Shown here: positions 1 to 7,721 of the stretch, one piece after another | How the letters are laid out: each line of letters starts with the position of its first letter | How positions within the stretch are numbered: the stretch's first letter is position 1 | Source: JBOGOC01 sp050747525 | GTDB lineage: Bacteria > Acidobacteriota > Polarisedimenticolia > JACPZX01 > DASXTC01 | Assembly: GCA_050747525.1 (NCBI GenBank) | Contig: JBOGOC010000026.1 | Span: 32,564 to 96,563 of the forward strand | Length of the DNA: 64,000 bases | Direction of reading: 5' to 3' | Notes under the pieces: generated by a model | Seen by the model: only the letters and a program-made list of their open reading frames with translations | Database searches by the model: none | What the model was told of the DNA's origin: nothing | Translations under genes and position numbers: made by a program

Positions 1-339
1 GTGCGGCACATCGAGTCGTCGCTCGCCTGGCGCATCACGTCCGGTGAGGGGCGCTCCCTGGCGTACACGGGCGACACCGACACCTGCGACGCCCTCACGG
101 ATCTGGCCCGGGACGTCGATCTGCTCCTGATCGAGACGTCCATGCCCGACGACCGGAAGATCCCGGGCCACCTCACCCCCTCGGAGGCCGGCGACGTGGC
201 GCGGCGCGCCGGGGCCCGCCAGGTGGTGCTCACCCATTTCTATCCTCCGTGCGACGACGCCGACATGCTGGCCCAGCTGCGCCGCGTCTACCACGGGCCC
301 GCCTCGCTGGCCGAGGATGGCATGGTGCTGCGGCCATGA
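1..339 (+). CDS. Metallo-beta-lactamase-fold hydrolase, C-terminal part (5' truncated by window edge)
   Basis: The reading frame is open from the first base and encodes the last 112 residues of an MBL-fold hydrolase of the RNase Z-like group. Visible motifs are a TGDT strand (about residues 24-27), which supplies a metal-binding aspartate, the segment LLLIETSMPD, a GHLTPSEAG segment with a conserved histidine, and LTHFYP, which carries the final metal-ligand histidine. The N-terminal HxHxDH motif must lie upstream of the window. The GTG at base 1 is therefore probably an internal valine codon, not the start. The stop overlaps the next gene in an ATGA arrangement, so the two are probably co-transcribed. 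The substrate cannot be told from this fragment. Confidence 0.75.
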   Translation: MRHIESSLAWRITSGEGRSLAYTGDTDTCDALTDLARDVDLLLIETSMPDDRKIPGHLTPSEAGDVARRAGARQVVLTHFYPPCDDADMLAQLRRVYHGPASLAEDGMVLRP

Positions 340-1148
340 GCCTACGGAGGGCCGTGCTCCTGCTCGTGATCCTGACGGCCTTCGGCCTGACTGCCGGCGG
401 CGCGTCCGCCCAGATCGGCATCGGCCAGGTCAACGGCACCGTGTTCGACACCGGGCGCAAGGGGGTGCCGGGGCTTCCCGTCGCGGTCATCCCCGAGGAC
501 GGGCGCGCGCTCTACGGCACCAGCACCGATGCGGACGGGCGCTACGGCGTGAAGGGGATGCCGCCCGGGATCTACACCGTCATCGTGGCCGTGCCGGGAG
601 GAGGCATGCGCAAGGACGGCATCCGCATCCGCCCGCTGTTCCGCAGCATCGTGGACTTCACCATGGGAACCACGCCGTCGCCTCTGACGCTCCCCGCGCT
701 GAAGGCGGGACAGATCGCGCCGGCCGCGCCCGCCGCGGGCACGGTCCCGGCCGCCTCCCCGGGCCCCGAGGCCTCGGACACGGAGACTCCGGCCGCGCCT
801 CCCACGGACGGGGACGCCCTGGGCATCACCCTCATGTGGTCCCTTCAGGGGCCCGAGCGCTCCTCGGCCCCCGATGCCTGGGTGGCGGCGATCCCGGTGC
901 AGGGCTCGGGCGTGCTGCGGCGCGACCGCACCAATCCGGAGGGGGGCGCGCACCTGCTCGATGTCAGGGCCGGGACCTACAGCCTGCTGGTGAAGGCGGC
1001 CGGCTTCATGACCTGGAGGATGGGGCCGCTGCCGCTGGAAGGGGCCGGCGAGCTGAAGGTCCAGATGTCGCTCGTCCCCTACCCGATGGGGTTCAAGGGG
1101 ACCATCGAGGACGTGCTGGTCCCGTGGGACCCGATCCCGCTGAAATGA
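336..1148 (+). CDS. Secreted protein with carboxypeptidase-regulatory-like (Ig-like) domains
   Basis: Encodes 270 residues. The ATG at 336 forms a 4-bp ATGA overlap with the preceding stop and is followed by a good signal peptide (MSLRRAVLLLVILTAFGLTA, cleavage near ASA-Q), which is why this start was preferred to the longer open frame. Residues of about 30-110 resemble a carboxypeptidase regulatory-like / CNA-B beta-sandwich (GTVFDTGRKGVPGLPV, then DADGRYGVKGMPPGIYTV). A Pro/Ala-rich linker follows (about 125-160), and then a second, weaker sandwich ending in a GTYSLLVKAAGF segment. Such domains act as structural or adhesive modules outside the cytoplasmic membrane. No catalytic residues are evident. 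It converges with the VWA gene 9 bp downstream. Confidence 0.72.
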   Translation: MSLRRAVLLLVILTAFGLTAGGASAQIGIGQVNGTVFDTGRKGVPGLPVAVIPEDGRALYGTSTDADGRYGVKGMPPGIYTVIVAVPGGGMRKDGIRIRPLFRSIVDFTMGTTPSPLTLPALKAGQIAPAAPAAGTVPAASPGPEASDTETPAAPPTDGDALGITLMWSLQGPERSSAPDAWVAAIPVQGSGVLRRDRTNPEGGAHLLDVRAGTYSLLVKAAGFMTWRMGPLPLEGAGELKVQMSLVPYPMGFKGTIEDVLVPWDPIPLK

Positions 1149-1157
1149 CGACGCCGA

Positions 1158-2330
1158 TCAGCGCTTGACCGCGTAGTACCCCCGACGCGTCTTGAGCTTG
1201 ACTCCCTTGGCCTTGGCCTCGAGACGAATCTTGCGCCACGTCCCGTCCATCGAGCGGTTGGTGGGCGAGTAGGTCAGGTAGTACTGGCTGCGCAGGTCCT
1301 CGGCGATCTGCCCGTAGACGTCGGACAGGCCGTTGGCATTACTGGGGAAGAACGACCGGCCTCCCGTCTCGTCGGCCAGCTGCTTGAGGCTGCTGCGCAC
1401 GCCCACGTCCAGCACCGTGGCTCCGAGGCCGATGGAATAGATGATGACGTCGTGGGTCTTCGTCCACTCCAGGACCTTGTTGTAGGAGAAGCGGCTGTTG
1501 GTGTCGGCCCCGTCGGTGAGCAGGATGATCGTCTTGCGCCCCTCGATGCCGCGCAGCTTGCGGTACGAGGCGTAGATGGCGTCGTAGAGCGCGGTCCCGC
1601 CCTCCGCGTCGGTCCCCTCGACGGCCTGGGCCAGCTGGGCGTGATCGGACGTCAGCTCCTGCACCAGGTACACGTTCTCGTCGAAGTCCACGACCAGAGC
1701 CTTGTCCTCGGGGCGCAGCGTGGCCACGAACGACTTGGCGGCGTCCTTCACCGTGTCGAGCTCCTCGCGCATGCTGCCCGATGTGTCCATCACCAGGGCC
1801 ATGGTGATGGGGCGGCTCTCCAGCGAGAACTCCACGATGTCCTGCTGCTTGTCGTCCTCGAAGAGCAGGAAGTCTTCCTTGGTGAGCCCGGCCACGAAGT
1901 GGCGGTCGTCGTCGATGGCGCTGGTGGTCACCAGCACGCGGTCCACCAGCTCGCGGTAGTCGATGTTGAGCTTGCGGGTCACGACGGTGGCGCGCGCCTC
2001 GTCGTTGTCCGCGGAGACCGCCCGGGCCTCGATCACCCAGGAGCGCGGCTCGTCGCCGAAGTCATGGAACACCTCGTAGGGCGGCTCGCGATCGATGTAG
2101 ACCAGCTTGCCGCCGATGGAGAACTCCACGCGCACGCCGCGCACCTCTTCGGTGTGCGTCACCTCGGCGAGCACCCGCGCCTTTCCGAAGATGAAGTCGT
2201 TGTTGACCGGCTCGGTGATCTTCACGGTCAGCTTGCGCACCGGCATGGGCTTCCCCTGACCCCACGCAACGGACCACGCCAGAACCGGGAGCAGCACCAG
2301 CACGGCCAGGGCGCGCGGCATGTGCCTCAT
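1158..2330 (-). CDS. Secreted VWFA-related acidobacterial-domain protein
   Basis: Encodes 390 residues with an N-terminal signal peptide (about 1-24). An Ig-like sandwich (about 30-125) is followed by a von Willebrand factor A domain with an intact MIDAS motif, DTSGSM at residues 182-187, and by ILLTDGADT further on. The segment before the A domain (DRHFVAGLTKEDFLLFEDD) and the C-terminal SQYYLTYSPTN...GTWRKIRLEAK..GVKLKTRRGYY are typical of the VWFA-related acidobacterial family (TIGR03436-like), which is mainly known from Acidobacteriota. The ATG overlaps the TPR gene's stop by 4 bp, so the two secreted proteins are probably made together. The A domain implies metal-dependent protein binding; the ligand is unknown. 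Confidence 0.85.
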   Translation of the reverse strand: MRHMPRALAVLVLLPVLAWSVAWGQGKPMPVRKLTVKITEPVNNDFIFGKARVLAEVTHTEEVRGVRVEFSIGGKLVYIDREPPYEVFHDFGDEPRSWVIEARAVSADNDEARATVVTRKLNIDYRELVDRVLVTTSAIDDDRHFVAGLTKEDFLLFEDDKQQDIVEFSLESRPITMALVMDTSGSMREELDTVKDAAKSFVATLRPEDKALVVDFDENVYLVQELTSDHAQLAQAVEGTDAEGGTALYDAIYASYRKLRGIEGRKTIILLTDGADTNSRFSYNKVLEWTKTHDVIIYSIGLGATVLDVGVRSSLKQLADETGGRSFFPSNANGLSDVYGQIAEDLRSQYYLTYSPTNRSMDGTWRKIRLEAKAKGVKLKTRRGYYAVKR

Positions 2331-3892
2331 GGGGCCGCTCCTCCGGGCACGCCGTTGTCGAGCGCCTTGAGCAGGCGCTCGGCGCGCTGGCGCTCTTCGG
2401 CCCCTTCTTCCATGAGGGACAGGGACGAGCGCAGCGCCTCGATCGCCTCGAGCCGCTGTCCGTGAATGGCGTACAGGTTGGCCAGGTACGCCAGGGGGCG
2501 CGGGTCTCCGGGGCGCGCCTTCTGGGCGGACCGGAAGGCCGACTCGGCGCCCGCGACGTCTCCGGTCACGGTGCGCGCCAGCCCCAGGTTGATCAGGACG
2601 TCGGGATTGCCGGGCGTCACGGTGAGCAGCTTCTCGCAGGCTGCGGCCGCCTCCTCGAACAGGCCCGATCGCAGCGCGCTGTAGGCGAGCCGGCCGAGGA
2701 TGGCCGTGTCCGTGGGCACCGGTGGGCCCGGCGCGGCGCCCTCGGGCGCGGCCTCGGGCAGGATGGCCAGGGCTTCCTGGAGGTCGAGCACGGCGGCCGC
2801 GTTGTTGCCGATCGCCGTGCGCAGATCGGCGCGCGCGACCAGGTCGGCCCGGGTGCGCGGGCCCGCCTCCAGCTTCGTGGCGAGATCCGCCAGCGTGGCC
2901 GCCTCGGCGGCCATCGAATCCTTCATCTCGCGCATCTTCGCCTGGGTGCGGGCATCTTCCACCTGGCGCGCGAGGCCGGCCTCCAGGACGACCATGGCGT
3001 CGGGGAGCATCTCCATTCGCCGCAGCAGCCCCGCCTTGGCCACGTAGGCGTCCAGGTAGTCGGGGTCCAGGGCGAGCGCCTTGTCGTACTCGCGGCCGGC
3101 CTGCACCAGGTTGTCCAGGTCCTGGAAGACCGCGCCGATGGTGACCGGGTGCCAGGCGTTTCCTTTCTCCAGCAGCTCGGCCTGGCGAAGCGCGGCGATG
3201 GCCTCGTTGCCCAGACGCTGGCGGGCGTAGGCGACCCCCAGGCGGTTGTAGGCGGCCGCGAAATCGGGGCGCACCTTGATGGCCTGCAGGAACAGATCGA
3301 TCGCTTCGTTGTGCCTGCCTTCGCGCATCAGCAGGTCGCCCAGGTTCATGGACGCATCGGGGAAGCCCGGGTTCAGCTCGATCGCCCGGCGGTAGCTCTC
3401 GATCGCCTTCTCCGTGTCCCCCGCGGCCTCGGCGGCGCGCGCCAGCCCGTCGATGGCCGGGGCGTAGTCGTTCTGCTGCTCCATGGCGCGGTGGTACTCC
3501 GCGAGCGCCTCGGCGGGGTCGCCCCGCTTCAGGTAGCAGTCACCCAGGGTGACCCGCGCCTGGAGGTTGGCCGGGTCCAGCTCGAGCGCCACCTGGAGCG
3601 GCTCGATGGCCATCTGGTACTGGCGATCCGCCTTGTAGGCCAGCCCCAGGTAGTAGTAGGCGCGAAACGAGTTGAGGGCCACGTTGGTGACCTTCTCCAG
3701 CATGGCGATGGCGTCCTTGGCGCGGCCCTCCTTGACGGCCACGATGCCGTCGTTGAGGAGCTTGAACATGCGGGCCTTGATCTCCTGGGAACGGGAGACC
3801 TCGGCCCGGACCGGGAACGGGACGAGAAGGGCCGCAAGCACCAGGGCCGGGGCCAGCCATCGGGCGCCATGAAAGGAGGATCGCGGCGGCAT
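2327..3892 (-). CDS. Secreted/periplasmic TPR-repeat protein
   Basis: Encodes 521 residues. A hydrophobic leader near the N-terminus (residues about 10-30, ALVLAALLVPFPVRA) suggests export. Most of the protein is tetratricopeptide repeats; clear copies run from about residue 45 to 285 (for example FRAYYYLGLAYKADRQYQMA, PDASMNLGDLLMREGRHNEA, FAAAYNRLGVAYARQRLGNEA). A second block near the C-terminus (about 395-500) follows a less regular helical segment. TPRs mediate protein-protein contacts. The gene is first in a two-gene unit with the VWA protein, overlapping it by 4 bp, so the two products may act as a scaffold pair. A TATAGT hexamer lies just upstream of the start codon but no convincing -35 was found. 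Confidence 0.8.
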   Translation of the reverse strand: MPPRSSFHGARWLAPALVLAALLVPFPVRAEVSRSQEIKARMFKLLNDGIVAVKEGRAKDAIAMLEKVTNVALNSFRAYYYLGLAYKADRQYQMAIEPLQVALELDPANLQARVTLGDCYLKRGDPAEALAEYHRAMEQQNDYAPAIDGLARAAEAAGDTEKAIESYRRAIELNPGFPDASMNLGDLLMREGRHNEAIDLFLQAIKVRPDFAAAYNRLGVAYARQRLGNEAIAALRQAELLEKGNAWHPVTIGAVFQDLDNLVQAGREYDKALALDPDYLDAYVAKAGLLRRMEMLPDAMVVLEAGLARQVEDARTQAKMREMKDSMAAEAATLADLATKLEAGPRTRADLVARADLRTAIGNNAAAVLDLQEALAILPEAAPEGAAPGPPVPTDTAILGRLAYSALRSGLFEEAAAACEKLLTVTPGNPDVLINLGLARTVTGDVAGAESAFRSAQKARPGDPRPLAYLANLYAIHGQRLEAIEALRSSLSLMEEGAEERQRAERLLKALDNGVPGGAAP

Positions 3893-3936
3893 GAACGGGA
3901 CTATAGCATCGCCCCTTTCCGGTCACCTCGAAGTCG

Positions 3937-4617
3937 CTATTTCTTCTTCGAGAACGCCTCCTTCACCTGCTTCTCGATGTTCTTGTAGTTCTTGTCCAGG
4001 AGCTTGTACTCCTCGTCGGTGAGGATCCGGAACGGCACGCGGATGGTGCTCTGCGCCAGCTTCACGTTGAGCCAGTGCTGGCCGCGCGTGATCCCTCCCG
4101 GCACGCGGAAGTAGAGCCGGCCCATGCAGGCCCGCCCGGGGTCGAGCTCCACCTTGTCCCAGGCGGGGGCCGGAGAGTCCAGGTCGGAGAAGAAGCCGAC
4201 CCGGCACGCCTCGCGCGCGCTGGGCGGGAAGTAGTTGATCGAGTCGGTCTGCACCTTCGCCCGGTTCACCAGCGCGTCGACGGGGGCCTCGCGGAACTCC
4301 GTGATGGTGGCCAGCGGGATCGCCTTTCCGTCGGGGGTTTCCAGCGACAGTGCCTCGCGCGGCATATCGTAGCGGGGCACGCCGTCACGCAGCGTGAAAC
4401 CGGCCTCGAGCAGCATCCATTCCGTGCCGACCGAGTGGTTTGCCATGCGGTACCCGAGGATGGCGTACCCCTCGTTGTTGTACGCGGCGCGGACGAAGCG
4501 CCCCTCCATGGTCATGATCTGGGGCACTCCGGGCTGGGGGATCTGCACCTTCGGGGGCTCTTCGGCCGCGAGCATCAGGCCGACCGCAGCCAGCGCCACC
4601 AGGGAACTCGTCGTCAT
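3937..4617 (-). CDS. Small secreted beta-sandwich protein of unknown function
   Basis: Encodes 226 residues with a short hydrophobic leader (TTSSLVALAAVGLMLAAEE) and a very strong ribosome-binding site (AAGGAGG) before the ATG, which fixes the start. The body is rich in predicted beta strands (FVRAAYNNEGYAILGYRMANHS, WLNVKLAQSTIRVPFRIL) and ends in a lysine-rich helix (NYKNIEKQVKEAFSKKK). I do not recognise a family. The YxILxYRMANHS segment resembles YIVFVLEMANQT in the secreted protein at 48264-48926, which suggests distant paralogues. It is a single gene, transcribed away from the plus-strand membrane-protein gene at 4829. Confidence 0.6.
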   Translation of the reverse strand: MTTSSLVALAAVGLMLAAEEPPKVQIPQPGVPQIMTMEGRFVRAAYNNEGYAILGYRMANHSVGTEWMLLEAGFTLRDGVPRYDMPREALSLETPDGKAIPLATITEFREAPVDALVNRAKVQTDSINYFPPSAREACRVGFFSDLDSPAPAWDKVELDPGRACMGRLYFRVPGGITRGQHWLNVKLAQSTIRVPFRILTDEEYKLLDKNYKNIEKQVKEAFSKKK

Positions 4618-4828
4618 AGGGACCTCCTTCGTGCGGCCACGCCGGGTGCCACTGGCCGGAATGGTGCGATGCTACCGGAGATGACGGAGCCCGTCCAACG
4701 CGGACACCCCCCTCACGAGCGAGGAACAATCTCCGCGCCACGATGGGAAGAATCCGGTAACCTGGGGCGCAGGCGGCACGTTCTGCAGTCAGATGGCCAC
4801 CCGCATGGGCGGGGGCCGGGAGGGGACC

Positions 4829-5314
4829 ATGGCCGGAACCGAGATGGTGGTCATCAATGTCCTGGGAACGTGCGTCGTCGTGTGCTTCATCTTCTGGGTC
4901 GTGATAAACGGGCGCCAGAAGACCCGCACCATCCAGGCCATGTCCGAGTTCCACAACCGGCTCCTGGAAAAGATCGGGTCCGCCAAAGACTTCGCCGACT
5001 TCATGCAGTCCGACGGGGGGGCCCGCTTCCTGGAATCGATGACCCTGGAACGGACCGACCCGAACCAGCGTATTCTGGGCTCGATCCAGACCGGCGCCGT
5101 GCTGCTGACGCTGGGTCTGGGGCTGATCGGCTGTGCCTTTTTCACGGGGAAGGGGTTCGAGATCTGGATGTTCCTGGGATCGGTCTCGGGCTCGCTGGGG
5201 CTGGGATTCCTGATCTCGTCCGCCGTGACGTACCACCTGTCACGAAGCCTGGGGCTGCTGGCGGGCAGGCGTCCGGGAAGCGAGACACGGACCGAACCGT
5301 ATCGAGGGGCGTGA
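4829..5314 (+). CDS. Small integral membrane protein of unknown function
   Basis: The open frame begins at 4793, but the ATG at 4829 is preceded by a GGGAGGGG Shine-Dalgarno and puts a membrane segment directly at the N-terminus (MVVINVLGTCVVVCFIFWVV), so it is preferred (161 residues). A charged amphipathic stretch of about 55 residues follows (HNRLLEKIGSAKDFADFMQSD), then a tightly spaced hydrophobic pair (GAVLLTLGLGLIGCAFF and IWMFLGSVSGSLGLGFLISSAVTYHL) and a basic tail. It probably has three membrane spans. The ECF sigma factor starts 15 bp downstream, so this gene is probably in the same transcription unit and could be part of that signalling locus. No family is recognised. Confidence 0.6.
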   Translation: MAGTEMVVINVLGTCVVVCFIFWVVINGRQKTRTIQAMSEFHNRLLEKIGSAKDFADFMQSDGGARFLESMTLERTDPNQRILGSIQTGAVLLTLGLGLIGCAFFTGKGFEIWMFLGSVSGSLGLGFLISSAVTYHLSRSLGLLAGRRPGSETRTEPYRGA

Positions 5315-5329
5315 GGTGACCGGGGCGCG

Positions 5330-5899
5330 ATGAGGCACGATGAGACGCTGGCCATGGATGCGCTGATGGCGCTCGAGCGGGAGGCCTCCGCATCCGGAAT
5401 GACCGAGGCGCAGTTCCGCGCCTTCTACGACCAGACCGCCGCGCGCATCTGGTCCTACCTGCGCCGGCTGACCGGCAGCGAGGCGCTGGCCGACGACCTT
5501 CTCCAGGACACGTACGTGCGTTTCCTGGGATCGTCGTTCCGCGCCGGCGAGGAGAACCAGACGCTGTCCTATCTCTACCGCATCGCCACCAACCTGGTGC
5601 GGGATCATGCCCGCAAGCACCGCCGGGAAGTGCTCGTGGAGTCGGCCCCCGAGCATGCGTCCACCCCGCGCGCGGACGCCCGGCTCGACATGCAGCGGGT
5701 CTTCGAACGTCTCAAGCCGCGCGAGCGTTCCCTGCTCTGGCTCGCTCACGTGGAGGGCCTGAGCCACGAGGAGATCTCCCGGCGGACCGGCGTGGCCGAG
5801 CGCAGCGTGCGCGTGGTGCTGTTCCGCGCGCGGCAGAAGCTGGGAGATCTTCTGAAGCGACGCGGCCTGATGCAGGGCGCGCGGAGGGACGTGTCGTGA
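5330..5899 (+). CDS. ECF-type RNA polymerase sigma-70 factor
   Basis: Encodes 189 residues, the usual length for an ECF sigma factor. Region 2 (about 25-95) includes the core-binding and -10 recognition helices (YDQTAARIWSYLRRLTGSEALADDLLQDTYVRFL, then YLYRIATNLVRDHARKHRR). Region 4 (about 125-175) carries the -35 recognition helix-turn-helix (LKPRERSLLWLAHVEGLSHEEISRRTGVAERSVRVVLFRARQKL; here split over two motifs). It directs RNA polymerase to a small regulon that this window does not reveal. The stop overlaps the start of the zinc-finger gene in a GTGA, the classic sigma/anti-sigma arrangement, so activity is probably held in check by that partner. Confidence 0.88.
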   Translation: MRHDETLAMDALMALEREASASGMTEAQFRAFYDQTAARIWSYLRRLTGSEALADDLLQDTYVRFLGSSFRAGEENQTLSYLYRIATNLVRDHARKHRREVLVESAPEHASTPRADARLDMQRVFERLKPRERSLLWLAHVEGLSHEEISRRTGVAERSVRVVLFRARQKLGDLLKRRGLMQGARRDVS

Positions 5900-6354
5900 G
5901 CTGCCCCTTCGAAGACCGCACCGTGAGCCTGGCCGTGAGCGACCCGGCCGACCCCTGGCTCGCCGGGCATGTCTCGTCGTGCGCAGGCTGCGCCGAGCTG
6001 ATCGAGATGACGCGCGTCATGCACGACCTGGCGGATCCGGGTCCCGTCCCCCACCGCCTTCCTTCGGCGGGACAGGTCTGGTTCAAGGCCCGCGTGGCCG
6101 CCCGCCGCGCCGCGGAGGAGAAGGCGCTGCGCCCGCTGCGCATCGTCGAGAGCGCGGGACTGGCGGTGGCGCTGCTGGTGGCGGCGGCCGGGCTTGCCGG
6201 CATCTGGCGCATGATGCCGGCCATGATGAACAGCGTGTCCGCCTCGGCGGCCGAGACGGCGCCCACGCTGCTCAACGGCTCCCTGGCGGTCACCATCGGG
6301 GTGTCGGCCCTGATCGTGGCAATGGCGGTGCACCGGCTGCTCGCGCGCCGCTGA
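5896..6354 (+). CDS. Zinc-finger anti-sigma factor, membrane-anchored
   Basis: Encodes 152 residues from a GTG that overlaps the sigma factor's stop (GTGA), with a GGAGGGA ribosome-binding site just upstream. The N-terminus has the ZAS signature HxxxCxxC at H25, C29 and C32, which binds the cognate ECF sigma and may bind zinc. Two hydrophobic segments (about 84-106 and 125-147, LAVALLVAAAGLAGIW and GSLAVTIGVSALIVAMAV) should place it in the inner membrane with the finger domain in the cytoplasm. The periplasmic loop between them is only about 20 residues, so the signal sensor may be a partner protein. The gene order supports the role; the signal is unknown. Confidence 0.82.
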   Translation: MSCPFEDRTVSLAVSDPADPWLAGHVSSCAGCAELIEMTRVMHDLADPGPVPHRLPSAGQVWFKARVAARRAAEEKALRPLRIVESAGLAVALLVAAAGLAGIWRMMPAMMNSVSASAAETAPTLLNGSLAVTIGVSALIVAMAVHRLLARR

Positions 6355-6373
6355 GGGCCGCTATACTCCCGGC

Positions 6374-7660
6374 GTGATCGCTCCCGCCCGACTCGTGCCG
6401 GCGATCCTGCCGGCTCTTCTTTTCTGTGCCGCCGCTCTCACCACCTTTGCGGACGCGCCCCCCGAGGCTCCGGCGTCCGTATCGGTCGCCCCGGCCGGCG
6501 ATCCGGCCTCTCCCGAGGCGCTCGGCAGAACCCCTGAGCAGCACGCCACCGCGCGTCGCTACGCGCGCCAGGGCTGGACGCTGTGGTTCGTGCAGGCCCT
6601 GGGGGGCATGGCCATCCTGGCTGTGCTCACCCTGACCGGGACGGCCGGCCGGATCGAGGGACGGCTCGCGCCATGGCTCCCCCCCGGCTGGCGCCGCGAC
6701 GCCGCTGTGGCGGTGACGGTCCTGGCGTTGCTCCACGTGCTGCAGTTTCCCCTGGATGTCGTGCGCCACCAGCGCGAGGTGTCCTACGGGTTCGCCACCC
6801 AGACGTTCGGCGCGTGGCTCCTGGATCGCTTCAAGATGGCGGGGGTCGAGACGGCGCTGGCGCTGGTCGCCGTGGTCCCCCTGTTCGCCGCCATGCGGCG
6901 CCTGCCCCGCTGGTGGTGGGCCGCCGGCGCGGCGGGCGGCGTCGTGCTCACCATCTTCGTGGCCGCCGTCATGCCGGTCTTCATCGCGCCGCTCTTCAAC
7001 ACCTTCCAGCCGCTTCCTCAGGGGCCGCTGCGCTCCCGCATCGAGGCGATGGCCCGCGCGCACGGCATCCCGGACGCCGGCATCTTCCAGGTGGACGCCT
7101 CGCGCCAGTCACTGCACGACAACGCCTACGTGGCGGGGCTGCTCGGCACCGAGCGCATCGTGCTGTACGACACGCTCATCGACGCCTACACCCCAGAGCA
7201 GGTCCTGTTCGTGCTGGGACACGAGATCGGCCACGATCGGCTGGCCCACATCTGGAAAGGGATCGGCACGGCTTCAGCCGCCCTGATCGGCGGGTTCTGG
7301 CTGCTGTGGAGGCTGCTCCCCTGGATGACGCGCGCCGCGGGAGCGCGCGCCCGCATCGAGGCCTCCCCCTCGGCCGCGCTCCTGCCGCTGGTGATGCTGT
7401 ACGCCTCGGTGTGCGGGTTCGTCCTTCAGCCGGTGGCCGGCGGCGTCTCGCGCCATCTCGAGCACCAGGCCGATCTGTACGCGCTGCGCGCGGTGGCCGG
7501 CGAGCCCGGATGGCGCGACACGGCGGTATCGTCCTTCCAGAAGATGGCCGCGCGCAACCTCTCCGATCCCGACCCGCCCGCCTGGATCGAGTGGTTCCTC
7601 TACTCGCACCCCAGCGCGGGGAGGCGCATACGCTTCTGCGCCGCCTGGCAGCCGGGATGA
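6374..7660 (+). CDS. M48-family (Ste24/CAAX-protease-like) integral membrane zinc metallopeptidase
   Basis: Encodes 428 residues from a GTG 19 bp after the anti-sigma gene. The zinc site HExxH is at H283-E284-H287 (LGHEIGHD) and the third ligand is E363 in HLEHQAD, the M48 pattern. Several membrane spans flank the catalytic region (about 70-92, 112-130, 158-175, 183-208, 298-315, 335-352), and the N-terminus has a leader-like hydrophobic segment. The layout is that of CAAX prenyl protease 1/Ste24 homologues, which in bacteria act in membrane-protein quality control. Its position after a sigma/anti-sigma pair makes it a candidate envelope-stress effector, or part of the anti-sigma control; this is inference only. 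Confidence 0.87.
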   Translation: MIAPARLVPAILPALLFCAAALTTFADAPPEAPASVSVAPAGDPASPEALGRTPEQHATARRYARQGWTLWFVQALGGMAILAVLTLTGTAGRIEGRLAPWLPPGWRRDAAVAVTVLALLHVLQFPLDVVRHQREVSYGFATQTFGAWLLDRFKMAGVETALALVAVVPLFAAMRRLPRWWWAAGAAGGVVLTIFVAAVMPVFIAPLFNTFQPLPQGPLRSRIEAMARAHGIPDAGIFQVDASRQSLHDNAYVAGLLGTERIVLYDTLIDAYTPEQVLFVLGHEIGHDRLAHIWKGIGTASAALIGGFWLLWRLLPWMTRAAGARARIEASPSAALLPLVMLYASVCGFVLQPVAGGVSRHLEHQADLYALRAVAGEPGWRDTAVSSFQKMAARNLSDPDPPAWIEWFLYSHPSAGRRIRFCAAWQPG

Positions 7661-7706
7661 GCGCCGTGCGCCTGATGACGCCCGGGGCGCTGGAGGATTG
7701 CGAAGG

Positions 7707-7721
7707 GCCGGCTCCGCCGGC
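7707..7721. other. Short GC-rich inverted repeat between convergent genes
   Basis: A perfect 6-bp inverted repeat (GCCGGC, 3-nt loop, GCCGGC) lies between the end of the M48 protease gene and the end of glmM, touching the glmM stop codon. No T-run follows on either strand, so a classical intrinsic terminator is not supported. It could slow polymerase or protect a 3' end. Confidence 0.3.

Noticed and set aside
7661..7720. Bidirectional intrinsic terminator between the M48 protease and glmM genes
   Set aside because: The 6-bp hairpin is there, but no T-run follows on either side. Only an inverted repeat is reported.
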